DNA of 64,000 nucleotides from Sanderia malayensis (lineage: Eukaryota > Cnidaria > Scyphozoa > Semaeostomeae > Pelagiidae), in assembly GCA_013076295.1 (NCBI GenBank), contig RQOL01000861.1, forward strand, positions 1,550,001 to 1,614,000, in the 5' to 3' direction. The stretch's first letter is position 1. Each line of letters begins with the position of its first letter. Under the pieces are notes generated by a model. That model did not search any database. It was not told the origin of the DNA and saw only the letters and a program-made list of their open reading frames with translations. Below are positions 12,601 through 22,933 of this stretch, piece after piece. The translations under genes and the position numbers were made by a program.

Positions 12601-13273
12601 ACTTTGTTAACTTTTTCTGGAAACTTCTCATAGATAATCTCAAATGTTGGTGGCTCCGGTGCATAGCATGAATTCTCTGCATTTTCATTTGGGAATATGT
12701 CATCAATCGTTCTATACCCATTTGGGATGTTGCCATTGGGGTTCATACATGCTATATCAGGCTCAGGCAGTGTCCCATCAATATTGTAAAAGAGTTGACC
12801 GTTCTGGTGTCCCAAGTTGCCAGAAAAACCAACATTGTTGTATCCCAAAAACCCTGGAGATTCAGTGCCATTTGAAACAAAACCAAGACCTTCGTCAACT
12901 GGAAAAAGAAGTCATAAATTGGTAAGTACAATACAGTTACTTACAGTTGGCTGGTCAGTTATTTAGTTAGTAAGCTGAACAAGTAGAGATACCTTATTAA
13001 AAGAAAACATGCTAAAGACTTTATTAATGTAAAAATGGTCTCTATTAATTTAAAGATGCTTATCCTCTGGGTTAATTTCTTTAGAGGAATTAACCTAGGA
13101 TAAGGATAAGCATCTACATGAGCAAATAGAAGTCACATAGCGAAGCCTAAACATTACAAATATATAATAGATCTAAACTGTAAGGCAATTTATAAGCCTC
13201 GCATACCACTTCTGGATAAAAGTGGCTCTGTCATTGATTCTGACTGCTCTTCTTTCTTGAAAATGTTAAGCAT
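6900..13273 (-). CDS. MYRF-like membrane-tethered protein with phage-type (Peptidase_G2-like) domain
   Basis: Twelve exons carry one frame for 719 residues: 13207-13273, 12597-12898, 12072-12272, 11265-11514, 11015-11092, 10746-10841, 9794-10096, 9125-9327, 8351-8489, 8044-8213, 7293-7389, 6900-7153. Residues 124-272 are beta-rich; their end (LFKLKVVVVYVDGSF, then SFIIIGRERR) resembles the last strands of NDT80/MYRF DNA-binding domains. KRPR at 286-289 could be a nuclear signal. Residues 332-512 (GEIVGLFVNENGE, GVITRSF, VPVRLRGSVVQGEIV, AAAIGMAWETA) look like phage appendage chaperone domains of Peptidase_G2 type. A short charged helix (522-541), basic cluster and transmembrane segment (549-570) follow. 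The C-terminus is Cys/His-rich and ends in HYCK and TAG. Intron 2 uses a GC donor. By analogy with MYRF, the N-terminal part may be freed by self-cleavage; no cleavage residue was identified. Gene continuity is well supported, the domain names less so. The start codon could lie further upstream. Confidence 0.7.
9393..9543. mobile_element. Palindromic MITE family A, copy 4 (best preserved)
   Basis: The terminal inverted repeats ACAGTAAACATCCGCG and the complement of GGGTGTTTACTGT extend about 26 bp with few mismatches. The core is CCTATTGTTCAAACACAATAG. It lies in an intron of the tethered-protein gene. Confidence 0.7.
9608..9638. repeat. (TAG)n microsatellite
   Basis: Ten uninterrupted TAG trinucleotides in an intron of the tethered-protein gene. 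Confidence 0.95.
10175..10400. repeat. Imperfect tandem repeat, about 30-bp unit
   Basis: Seven or so copies of a unit like GAAAACTACATTTAAGACCG followed by CTTAAGAAAA. It lies in an intron of the tethered-protein gene. Confidence 0.8.
11828..11912. mobile_element. MITE family B, decayed copy
   Basis: GGGGCCGCTTATTTAAGAGG and GGGGGCACTTATTCGAGG units, ending in AATATGGTA as in other copies. It lies in an intron of the tethered-protein gene. Confidence 0.5.
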
Positions 13274-15174
13274 CACAAACAACCTATAGCAAGGAAAATG
13301 TCAATCACTAAAATCAGCATAACAGCCCCATAACAAACGTGGGGAAAACAATTCAAATACAACAATATATTCCATTATCTACCTCCAAAGGGTTAAGGAT
13401 CATTCAAAACTCAGCGATAACAACACTGGCAAAATAACAATCGTGCTGTTCCAAAAACATCAAAACTGAAAAGAAGCACATGTCGCAGTTGTAATTTCAC
13501 TTTCGTCTGACACATTCGCTAAGCCAACAAAAAGCCATACAGCAAAGTAAACGAGTATAGAAAGACAAATATCGTAAAACAAGTTAGGCCCAATATATAC
13601 GAGAAATATATTAAAGGTTGTTCGTGTGGTGTCGTGGATTCGGAAAAAACCTTATTTTTTCACCAGTGAATTGACGTAAGCAACTTTAATAAATTAATTT
13701 TGTCCTACCTCACAGTAGCACAGTGGATTTCAAAACATTCCAGATTCGATATTGCGGCATAAATAATTTGAAAATAGTTTCTTTGCTGTCGTTTTCGCCA
13801 CTTGATAAGTTGTGTCGTGATGTAATGAGCTTCGTTCCCCTTCCCCTTTTGCATGATAGACACTTCCTCCTTATTTAACTTCCTTGTTACCAGATCACAT
13901 TTCTTGATCACATTCTAATGACGTAATCCCAGGGAAGGGCTCGAGCTCAACAAGTATGTTAGCATCCTTAGTGAAGTCAAATGAACTCGAACTGGGACCA
14001 TTAAAAATTTCACATTCATATCTTGACTTGATATAGCATATCAGATATCTTCCCCTTTCGCATGACAGACACTCCCTCCTCACTTAATTTCCCAGTTACC
14101 AGATCACATTTCTTGATGTTGATCACATTCTAATGACGTAATGTCGTAATTCCAGGGAAAGGCTGGAACTCAAACCAACAAATATGTTAGCATCCTCACT
14201 GAAGTCAAATGAACTGGAACTGGGACCATTGAAAATTTCACATTCATATCTTGACTATACAATGATATAGCATATCAGATAGGGAATCGAACTAATGATA
14301 CTTCTGCGATGAAGTTGAATTAGAAGGCTCGAGCTGGATGCCAAATCATCAAGGCATATGGCAACTTAGCTTTTCTTTTAAGAAAGTCATGATAAAATTT
14401 ACAGACAGTAGGAATTTCGTTAACCGCTTTGCTTATATTTGTGTATATTTGCTTATTATGTTTGTATATATTTGCTTATTTTCTTCTGCACCAATGTTAA
14501 TAGATGAATTTCGTGCCTCACAGCAATCAACAATTCTGGAATTTTAATTCAGCTAATCCAAACCCGTCTACCAAATGCAATCGACTGACAACTAATTAAT
14601 TCAAAATCACAGATCATGAATGGAATTCTTTGCCCAGGGGGGACAATTTGGCACAAAAGATCTCTTTGTTTCGTGTGCTTCGTGACAATTGATCCAAGAA
14701 CACACGGTGAAATCGTTAAAACCTTGATGGTTGCGTGTAGTCTGGCCGTCGCCAAATGTTTACAAGTCTATCGCTTTTCCACATGCCCACATGGACACGC
14801 AAGCCCTGTGCAATATAAATGCATGTGCGTATGAAAAAGAAGCCAGCATTGACAATTTCACCTGATACAGCTCACAAGAAGGGTAAGTTAAAATCGTCAG
14901 CTGAACAGGGTGGAGAATACCCGCTTCTTTGATACAAAGGCTCCTTCTCATTGAAAAACTACTGCACGTCAAGCCTCATTGTAAGTTAACGCAGTACTTA
15001 ATATCTGTATGTCATTTCTCATTGTGTACACAGTATGCATCATGTATACTACTCTTCATTCATATTCGGGTTTAATCGACATTGTTGATAAACCATAAAC
15101 CATCCAAGGTCTGATAAACCATGTGAAAGTAATTGAGTTGCTGCAATTTTGTTAGTTTTTAGGTTTCTAAAAAG
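13274..15174. other. Intergenic region between two divergently transcribed genes
   Basis: No coding exon is recognisable. It must hold the 5' regions of the minus-strand tethered-protein gene and the plus-strand EF-hand gene. It contains a direct duplication at 13,866-14,286. A likely 3' splice site lies just before the EF-hand start (about 15,161), implying a 5' UTR intron. Short open frames here overlap the duplicated sequence and do not look coding. Confidence 0.5.
13866..14286. repeat. Direct tandem duplication, about 200 bp
   Basis: 13,866-14,051 recurs at 14,080-14,280 with small insertions. Shared blocks include TTACCAGATCACATTTCTTG, CATTCTAATGACGTAAT, GTTAGCATCCT, CTGGGACCATT and TTTCACATTCATATCTTGAC. 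Confidence 0.85.
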
Positions 15175-15717
15175 ATGGATCACAGCATTCACCCAGTTTG
15201 GGAGCAAAAATTAGCGACTCTATTCCACCGATTCGACAAAGGTGGAAAGGGATTCGTTACCAAAGAAGACATCAAGACGCAGATTGAAATCTTCCTCACA
15301 CAAGGATTCCTGGCCGAGGCAGGTGGCCAAGAGTTGACAGAAGCCTTCGAGAAAGTGTGGTCCACATTTCTCAACGGGCATCAGCAGGTGAGCAAAGAGG
15401 CGTGGATAGCGGGACATCGTTGCTTGGTGGAGTCGAACACCGGGACAAATATCTGGGAGGAAGCCCTCAAACGAGCAGGCGTTCTCATGTTCAGGGCAGC
15501 CGATAAGGAAGGTAAAGGCGTCATTACTCAAGATGGATTTGCTGTCTACTTGAAATGCCTGGGAGTGGATGATGAGTGTCGTGCTAAAGAGATCTTTGCT
15601 CGCCTCAACGCAAATAAAGACGAGATGAGTGAAGAAGACTACCTCATTGCATTCCACGACTTCAATTATAATAAAGATGACTCTCAATACAAAGAGCTAA
15701 TGGGACCATTGGCCTGA
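15175..15717 (+). CDS. Sarcoplasmic calcium-binding/luciferin-binding-protein-like EF-hand protein
   Basis: A single-exon 180-residue protein ending ELMGPLA. Length and spacing fit the four-EF-hand family of sarcoplasmic calcium-binding proteins, calexcitins and coelenterate luciferin-binding proteins, which are cytosolic calcium buffers or sensors. Helix-loop-helix units are visible around residues 18-35 (loop begins DKGGKGFV), 104-120 (DKEGKGVIT) and 138-155 (NANKDEMSEEDY). All loops are degenerate: position 12 is Asp in the first loop and Gly in the second, and the third starts with Asn. Calcium binding may therefore be weak or lost at some sites. The start is the first ATG after a probable 3' splice site (TTTTTAG at about 15,155-15,162), so a 5' UTR intron is likely. 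The gene converges on CWC25, whose stop lies 300 bp downstream on the other strand. The family is fairly sure, the exact orthologue unknown. Confidence 0.75.
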   Translation: MDHSIHPVWEQKLATLFHRFDKGGKGFVTKEDIKTQIEIFLTQGFLAEAGGQELTEAFEKVWSTFLNGHQQVSKEAWIAGHRCLVESNTGTNIWEEALKRAGVLMFRAADKEGKGVITQDGFAVYLKCLGVDDECRAKEIFARLNANKDEMSEEDYLIAFHDFNYNKDDSQYKELMGPLA

Positions 15718-16017
15718 TATATGCAACTTAAAGGGACGCATTTATGGAACGCTTCTACACACCTTATCTATATGTATTTACATGATCAATGTATATGTTA
15801 TTTACTCTTAGTAAAATGCTCTCATAGCATGGACAATAGATGTCTGCAAAACATTACGTAATAGAAAATTCCGTGAGACAAATTAAAACATAAAAACAAA
15901 ATCATTGTATACTTACATATACTTTACCTACAAAATAAGTGGTTATACATTGTGCACGGTATTTTACATTTATAAATGATGATAGTTATGGACTTGGAGA
16001 TCGTGTTGTTGTTGTTG

Positions 16018-19000
16018 TTATTTTTCGGTAAATTTCTTGTTGAGTGCAGATTGGGTTCGTTGCTTCGTGTAGATGTTCCGCTTAATTCTGTCTTCAACCG
16101 AAGCGAGCGACGAAGAACTGTAGGATTTCACCTGCATTTCACTAAGAAAAGAACAAATATATGGCTACAACATTGTAACATCATATAAGAACAAATAACC
16201 CAGTGTAGAGCAGCACAGAGCTAATTACATCAGGATAGACCAGTCCAATGCAGATTAAACCAGTTCAGTCCAGATTAGAGAGGTCTATGCTTGTCTATGA
16301 ATAGACCAGTCCAATGCAGATTAAACCAGTTCAGTCCAGAGTAGAGAGGTTTAGGACGATTCCATGTCTGTACATTGTCTACTGAATCAGATGTAGCGAG
16401 AGTACAATAGATCGGAAAACAGCAACACAATGTTGACTTGTGCAAATTCAAAAGGAAACACGATGATATGTCAGAGACTTACTGGATAAATTTAGCTTTT
16501 TTTTCTCGATCAAAAGTTTTGAAATGACTCTGGACAACATCATCTTCCTTCTCATCTTCAAGCTGAAAAGAAAAACAAAATTATATAATGTTGAAATTCA
16601 ATGGCAATCCAACATTGGAGGAGACCCTGTGCATTACAACCATTCCATGTTTTAGCAGAGCCCACAAACCCAATGCTTCTACACTGCAGATGAAAACATT
16701 TCAGTGTTGACTCTCGAACTATCATCTTTCACACAAACATGCAAACACAAGATGTCTAAACATGCAAATATGCAACATATAAGCTTGCTGTTTACACTTA
16801 CTTTATATTGTTTAACGTTTTTGCTCCTCTGATCATCTCTCCATCTGTAAAACACGAGATCAAATTACAATGAAATGATTTAGCTTGATTAATAGCTACT
16901 GACAAGCTAAAAAACTAATAAAGAAATAAACTAATTAAAAAATGAACAAATGGTCTGATAAACTAATGAACTGATGAGCCGATTAACTAATGAGCTACTA
17001 AACTACTCAACTGTCCAACTAGTCAATCAACTAATCAACTATCCACTAATCAATCAACTAATCAACTATCCAACTGATTAAATAATCAACTAATTAACTA
17101 ATCAATTGACCAATAAACTAATTAACTAATCAACTAACCAAATAATCAACTGGTTAACTAATCAACTGACCTAAGAGCCACCATATGCACATAACTCACA
17201 ACATAATGAACTGACAAACCGATTAACTAATGAGCTACTAAGCTACTCAACTAACCAACTAATCAATAAACTAATCAACTATCCAACTGATCAAATAATC
17301 AACTAATCAATCAACTAATCAACTATCCAACTGATCAAATAATTAACTAACCAACTAATCAATCAACTAATGAACTAATCAACTTATCAAATAATCAACT
17401 AATTGACTAATTAACTAATCAACTGACCTAAGAGCCACCATATGCACATGGCTCATAAGATACCATACAATGAAGTTAATCGTTTTATAATAAGATCTAC
17501 TCACTTGGCATTTTCAGTCATTTCTTTTCTTTTACGCTCAAGTTCTTCTGCATTCATCTTTCTGAAAAAACAAAACGCATGTAAGTAAATAAACTCAGCA
17601 TCTTCAAAGGATAGATGGGCACTTCTGTAGAAAAATAGTTAAAATACGAGCAAAAACTCTTGCGGCGAAAAACATGCAGAAACGGAGTGTTTCTGGGTAC
17701 CTATTTCAAATCTTCAGCCTGTTATAAGGGGTCATGAGTTTAATTTGAAACTAACTGAAACATTTTATGCTTACAGCAAAGCAGAATAAATATTTCCGCG
17801 CTATAGAGGTGTGCACTTCGTTGTGAAGGAGGCTACCTATATGAAGGACTCCGCATTGATATCCAGTTAAAGAAACATTCATTTCAGAGACTTTACAGGT
17901 CTACTTAAAATCAGCCGAGGATTGCCTTTTACATGAAGTAGCTAAAACCCCTTTATTAGAGACACCAAAAGCATCAATGTATTGTTAATTGTAGAGAGGA
18001 TTCGGTTACATGCAAGCTCGTTTTGCAGAGATCACCATCTTGGGGGGAATTCGGGGGGGAAAATGTGTCCGTTGAATAGAGTAGTATCCATCAATGGAAA
18101 TTTCGTAATGACCAGAACAGTACAGTGTAACAACTATATAATATAATAGCTTATAGAGCAGTGTAGTTGCTATATAATAAATGATGCATATGTACCTTGA
18201 TATATTATTTGAAATCATTCGAGGTGGACGTTTCTTGTGAATCTTCGCAGATCGTTCCTCAATACGCCTAGCACTCGATGAATCTGAATCCGAATCTGAC
18301 TCTGAACTGAAATGTCTCTTTTTTCCACGAACCGAATCTCTTCGATGCTCGTCGCCGTTGGAACAATCTGCACCTGAGCTTGATCTTCGTTTTCTCGACT
18401 TTCTGTCGCTAGGCCTTCCATTTGTCTCGCGGTGGTATCTACTGCTTTTCGTCGTCGGTGAATATGAACGAGGACCAGAGTCTGAAGCCGAATCTCTGTC
18501 TGAATTGCGAGACGGCTTATGTGAATGCTTATCCTTAGATCGAGATTCAATTTTCCTACCAGAATGAGAATCCTTGGAGACACCATCGGAGATTCTTTCA
18601 TCTTTCCCTGTTCTTTCTTTACGCGATTTTGCATGCACAAGTCCATATTTTTTTGCCCCGCATCTATCTTCTCGACCACTCTTCCCTTCACTATGGCCGT
18701 TCTTCTCTTCTCTGTGATCATTCTTCATTTCTGTGCGATCATTCTTCCTTTCTCTGTGATCATTCTTCTCTTCTCTGTGATCATTCTTCCTTTCTCTGTG
18801 GTCATTCTTGTCTTCTCTGTGATCATTTTTCTCTTTTCTGTGATCATTCTTCCCTTCACTGTGGCCGTTCTTCTCTTCTCTGTGACCATTCTTCCTTTCC
18901 CTACGATCATTATTCTCGCCTCTATAATCATTCTTCATTTCTCCACGACTATTCTTTCTTTCTTCCCTTCTTCTTCTCGATCTGTCATCTTCTTCATTAT

Positions 19001-21216
19001 CTGACCCCAATCTTCGCCTCTCATCATACTTTCTTCTGTGCTCCCATTCTTTACTCCTCCCTACTTTATCATGCTGATAAATTTCGTCTTCCGAGTCGCT
19101 GCTATCACCCCTTTGCCTCTTGCGCACCCCTTTTCTCCTCAAACTTTCCCCCGCTTTACCCCACGCCTTTTCTTCCTCTCCGGAAGAATCAGACCCCAAA
19201 CCACCATTGCTGTATCTTCGTGGCTTCCTATTCTTAGAATTCCCCTTTCCACGAAGCCCCTCTTCCCATCCATTGTCCATACTTTCATCCCTCTTCCTAT
19301 GACGTTCGGGTGAGTGAGATCTGCTTCTTTGCTTGTTCTTCTTATGTTTCCGATGTTTATCTTTCTTGTTCTTCTTGCGTTTATGGCTACCATCATCAAC
19401 ACTCAAATTGAGCATCTCTTTCAGCTTCCTGAGTTTAATTGGGTTCTTGATCAGTTCCTTTTTGCTGTCATCTTCCTTCTTCTTGATCAAAAACAGCGGA
19501 TCCTCTTTGATCTTGTCTGCCATGTCCTTTGCAGGGTTGGCAATCAAGTCAGAGAAAAAACTGGCTCCTGGCGCTTCATCTTTCTGAAAAATAAACAGCA
19601 ACAAAAATGAATTCCAATCCCAGAGCATTCTACTCATAACATAACTTCTACAAAGATTCTAAAAAAAACAACTTCCTGTGAATAGTTCATCAGTATTAAA
19701 ATCTGTTCTCCATTGCTGTATACAGCTCTATTTTGTTCATAAACTTCCATGCCATTCAATTCTATTCTGTGATTCTTTATAGCACTCCGTACAAATCTAT
19801 ACTAATCCACACTGCTATATACATATGTTTGATACATATGTATATTGTATGTACATATAAGTATACATATTTCTGACTTAGAGGAGTAGATCATATCACT
19901 ATTTGCTTTCTTTAATTTCTTTTCCATTTTGTTTTATGCAATAACCTTCAACTTGTTGAAGTTTGCATTAATAGGTAGATAGATAAACAGATATATGGAT
20001 AGATACAAAGTTTCCTAAGGACTCTTATCTACTAATGTATTTTGCTCCACTGGTCTATGCTTCCCTGTATAGTATTGCTTCCATAACCTATGCTAATCTA
20101 TACTATTCTACAATGCCCTGCAACGCTTGAAATTGTTCTGCACTACCCTTACACTGTTGTATTCTGCCAACAATCCATTTCATGAAATGCAAGACATAGA
20201 CATGCAAGCAATGCCAACTTACGATCTCCTCAGCATCATCTTTGAGGATTTCAACATTTTTATCGATTTTTCTACCAAGGAGGTATTCCTCATGATTCAC
20301 TTGAGGCCCAGCATACATCCAGCTTAATTTTTCACTTTTCTTCCTAGAAGAACCAGTCAATAATAGCATAAGCAACATATCATTAGACTCCTGGTATAGT
20401 GAGCATTAAAGGAACCAAAATATTACTTTGCTATACAAAACAATTGATAAATGGGGGATAAACTGTACTAAAAATCAGATCAAAGGATCATGATCTCATA
20501 AATTTTGACATTTGAGAAAGCATGTCATTTAAATGCCATATTGGAAAGTAAAAAACTTTTTCATCAAAATAATTTTATCCAATTTGTTCTATTATTTTTC
20601 TTTGATGAACAATTGTAACACACACTTTTCTCAGTTTCATTATATTTAAAAAACGGAAGACCAGAGATTCATGTTGATTGTTATAGGTAATAGTTGGTTG
20701 ATTTACTAAACTTTACGTGAAAAACTTACTTAACAATTCCTTGTTCAACGGCATGCATCTGAAGTGCTTCTCGTCTCCTCTCTTCTTCCAATTCTCTTTG
20801 CAGCTCTTCAAGTTTTTCTGCTTCTTCCTTTGCTTTCTGCTCTGCTTTCCAAACCCTCTCCAAATTTTGCATTGTCAGAGGGTGGAAATGCTTTTTCATG
20901 TTCTAAGAAAAGAAAATAATTCATTTATAATAGAAACCAAAATATCATCAAAGTATCCTGTTGAATATTTTAGAGTTTTACGTTTATCTTAATTACCACG
21001 GGTCATTTTACCAAGACCAAATATTGCTCATTACTTTAGCTTGATTTTACGAATAAAACTTTAGCAGAAATTCTAATTCAAGCAAATGCTTTGACTGATT
21101 AGGCCCATCTTATAGTGTAAATTATTGGACTTGAATTGCCGATATTTATTTTAGCAATTCAACTTACTACATAAGATAATGATTAAAATATGTCTTACCA
21201 AGTCGCCTCCTCCCAT
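16018..21216 (-). CDS. CWC25: Pre-mRNA-splicing factor CWC25 homologue
   Basis: CWC25 is a spliceosomal protein that helps the first transesterification step in the nucleus. Eight exons read through: 21199-21216, 20730-20902, 20223-20343, 18196-19583, 17505-17561, 16802-16844, 16483-16562 and 16018-16141, coding for 667 residues. Signatures are MGGGDLNMKKHFHP at the start, then LSWMYAGPQVNHEEYLLG, a GASFFSDLIANPAKDMADKI segment, the helical MNAEELERKRKEM region, and the conserved end VEDRIKRNIYTKQRTQSAL. The 3' splice site of the last exon is TTCTTAG at 16,142; the closer CAG would put a stop in frame. The protein is much longer than the roughly 425 residues usual in vertebrates, because exon 4 holds an RS-like tract and about twelve heptads of KNDHREE type. 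The gene is tail-to-tail with the EF-hand gene. Confidence 0.92.
16235..16355. repeat. Short tandem duplication
   Basis: GACCAGTCCAATGCAGATTA followed by AACCAGTTCAGTCCAGA occurs twice, about 75 bp apart, in the last intron of CWC25. Confidence 0.8.
16900..17465. repeat. AACTAATC-rich satellite block with 250-bp higher-order duplication
   Basis: Degenerate runs of AACTAATCAACT-type units. The block ending CTGACCTAAGAGCCACCATA occurs twice, at about 17,166 and 17,423, giving a higher-order unit near 250 bp. It lies in a CWC25 intron. Confidence 0.85.
18700..18960 (-). repeat. 21-bp coding repeat inside CWC25 exon 4
   Basis: About twelve imperfect copies of a 21-bp unit, read on the minus strand as heptads of the form KNDHREE, KNGHREE or KNDHRER. 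The tract stays open in the opposite strand too, which produces spurious long frames rich in DHSSFLC-type repeats. It encodes a highly charged, probably disordered segment. Copy number is likely to vary between individuals. Confidence 0.85.
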
Positions 21217-21394
21217 GGCTGCGTTTTAAGATGTATATTTCCTCAAAAATGTGTATATTTTTCTATTGCAATATTTTTTTAATATCCAGTTTTCGTCGTC
21301 GCATTAAACAGTTCAGTACTCCTTCATGTAAAACGTGCCGAAATTTTTTTCCTGACGCTTCATTAAACTGAATTGTTGTGATGACATCATAATC

Positions 21395-22246
21395 ATCTCA
21401 AATTCAAATTCAAATTCAAATTCATTTCATTCAGCAACAAAATTACAGATTACATACTGATACAATAACTACTAGCTAAATTTTACAAAAAATAAAGTGG
21501 GTTACAAAAACTAATCAAATGAGTTGCTTAGGACGCTGAGGAAACCGAAACGGTTTTCGAGCTCAGTGCCCTATTTTAGAGTATATACTTATTGTAAATT
21601 ACATAGAGGTTCAAATAAAATACAAATCGCAATGTAGAAGAACAGCATAGCTACAATAGTCAATATAAGGTGCGGTCGTTAGTTTACATTTCAATATTTT
21701 ATAGTTCAGTTTGAATTTGAAATTTTTGCAGCATAAAAGAGTAAATAGAAAAAGAAAGGAAAGGGGGGAAAATAAAAAGGGGAGGGGGTGGCACGGACGT
21801 TATGTTTGATAATCATTTCAAAAAGTTTCGTCGTATTTGTATATTAACGAATTTTTGTAATATTTGCAAAAAAGGTTTTTACTTTTTTGTTCTCTTGTCT
21901 CGAGAGGTATATTATTCCAGATTTTAATACCATTGTATGTGAAAAATCGTTTTTTGTAGTTAGTCCTTATTACAGGGAATGCAAATTGTTTATTTGCAGA
22001 TTGTCGAGTTTGATAGCCATGTCGACAGGTCGTTTTTTCAAAAAAATTGTCAAAAATAGAACTCTGATTGCCATTGATTATGTCATATATGAGTTTCGAG
22101 CATTCAAGATTGAAATTCTGCTCGAGATCTAAAATATCTAATTTGGTAAAAAGTGGTTTAGCACTGGCTGTATATTTTTCAAAATTAATGATTCTTAAAG
22201 CTTTGTTTAAGTTTCTTTGAACAGATTTGGTAACTGTTGCAGTTGC
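21395..22246 (-). mobile_element. CR1/L2/Jockey-like LINE, 5'-truncated 3' fragment
   Basis: On the minus strand about 139 residues downstream of a reverse-transcriptase domain are open from about 22,236 to a stop at 21,818-21,820. They contain LNKALRIINFEKYTASAKPL, then FFTYNGIKIWNNIPLE, which is the typical C-terminus of CR1/L2/Jockey-type non-LTR elements. A 3' UTR of about 400 bp ends in tandem hexamers (GAATTT on the minus strand) at 21,395-21,424, as expected for elements with a microsatellite tail. The catalytic reverse transcriptase is absent. The truncated 5' end coincides with a perfect hairpin at 22,221-22,266. Confidence 0.8.
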
Positions 22247-22266
22247 GCAACAGTTACCAAATCTGT
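22221..22266. repeat. Perfect 20-bp inverted repeat
   Basis: The left arm 22,221-22,240 and right arm 22,247-22,266 are exact reverse complements around a 6-base loop (AGTTGC). One arm is LINE coding sequence (Lys-Ser-Val-Gln). The other is its inverted copy outside the LINE, so this marks the truncation or rearrangement point. Confidence 0.85.
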
Positions 22267-22933
22267 CTCATATCTGAGGCAAGAATTCCTTGTAAGGTAA
22301 GAAAGCAAAAAAATGTACCAGTGGGTCCATTGTATTGGGTTATTATAAAAAAATCAATACGAAAATACATTAGTATATTATGTGTTTGCTATCTAAATTA
22401 AATCCAATTATGGAAACACTGACGTTTGACAAAAATAAAAAATATTTATTTTGCCGAAAATAATTCTACATCAGAGAAGAATAGACCTTGGATTAAATGT
22501 CATTGTGTGTTACGAAATTCTATCCAAATGCAATTAAACACGAAGATTGTTTGCTATTAAGAATTATATACTATATAAAAGGCACGCACGCTACACGATA
22601 CACGATCAATACACGATATGAAACATGTGGATTATAACATAGCACAAAAAATTAAACCCAATTCGACTCCATAAACGGTAATGACTTGAATTAAACGCTC
22701 TCGGCGTTAATTAGACCTATATCTGTAAGTTATCTATGTCAAAGCTAAAAAATATGGTTCAATAGAAAGAGTATTTGTTCCGAACATAAGAAAAAGTTGA
22801 TTATAACTGAACAAATAGAATTAACTTGAAGTCCTGTCAAGTCAATTGCACAATGTCATCATGACAGTCAAACGAAAGATAACCGAATCTCAATTAGTAG
22901 AAAATTAAGTTGTAAATTTGTTATGCATAAAAT

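Larger units (their letters stand above)
21217..22933. other. Intergenic region with LINE remnant
   Basis: Lies between the 5' end of CWC25 and the 3' end of the DPP4-like gene on the same strand. It holds the LINE 3' fragment at 21,395-22,246 and, around 22,560-22,620, short repeats of CACGATA type. No exon was recognised. The 3' UTR of the peptidase gene should lie just below 22,934. Confidence 0.5.

Noticed and set aside
13895..14083. 62-residue minus-strand frame as an upstream exon of the tethered-protein gene
   Set aside because: It lies wholly within a tandemly duplicated non-coding block, and the second unit does not keep the frame.
15220..15687. 155-residue minus-strand frame opposite the EF-hand gene
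   Set aside because: Antisense shadow of a well-supported coding exon.
18525..19313. Plus-strand frames opposite CWC25 exon 4
   Set aside because: They are the antisense of the charged repeat and RS-like tract, with no family signal.
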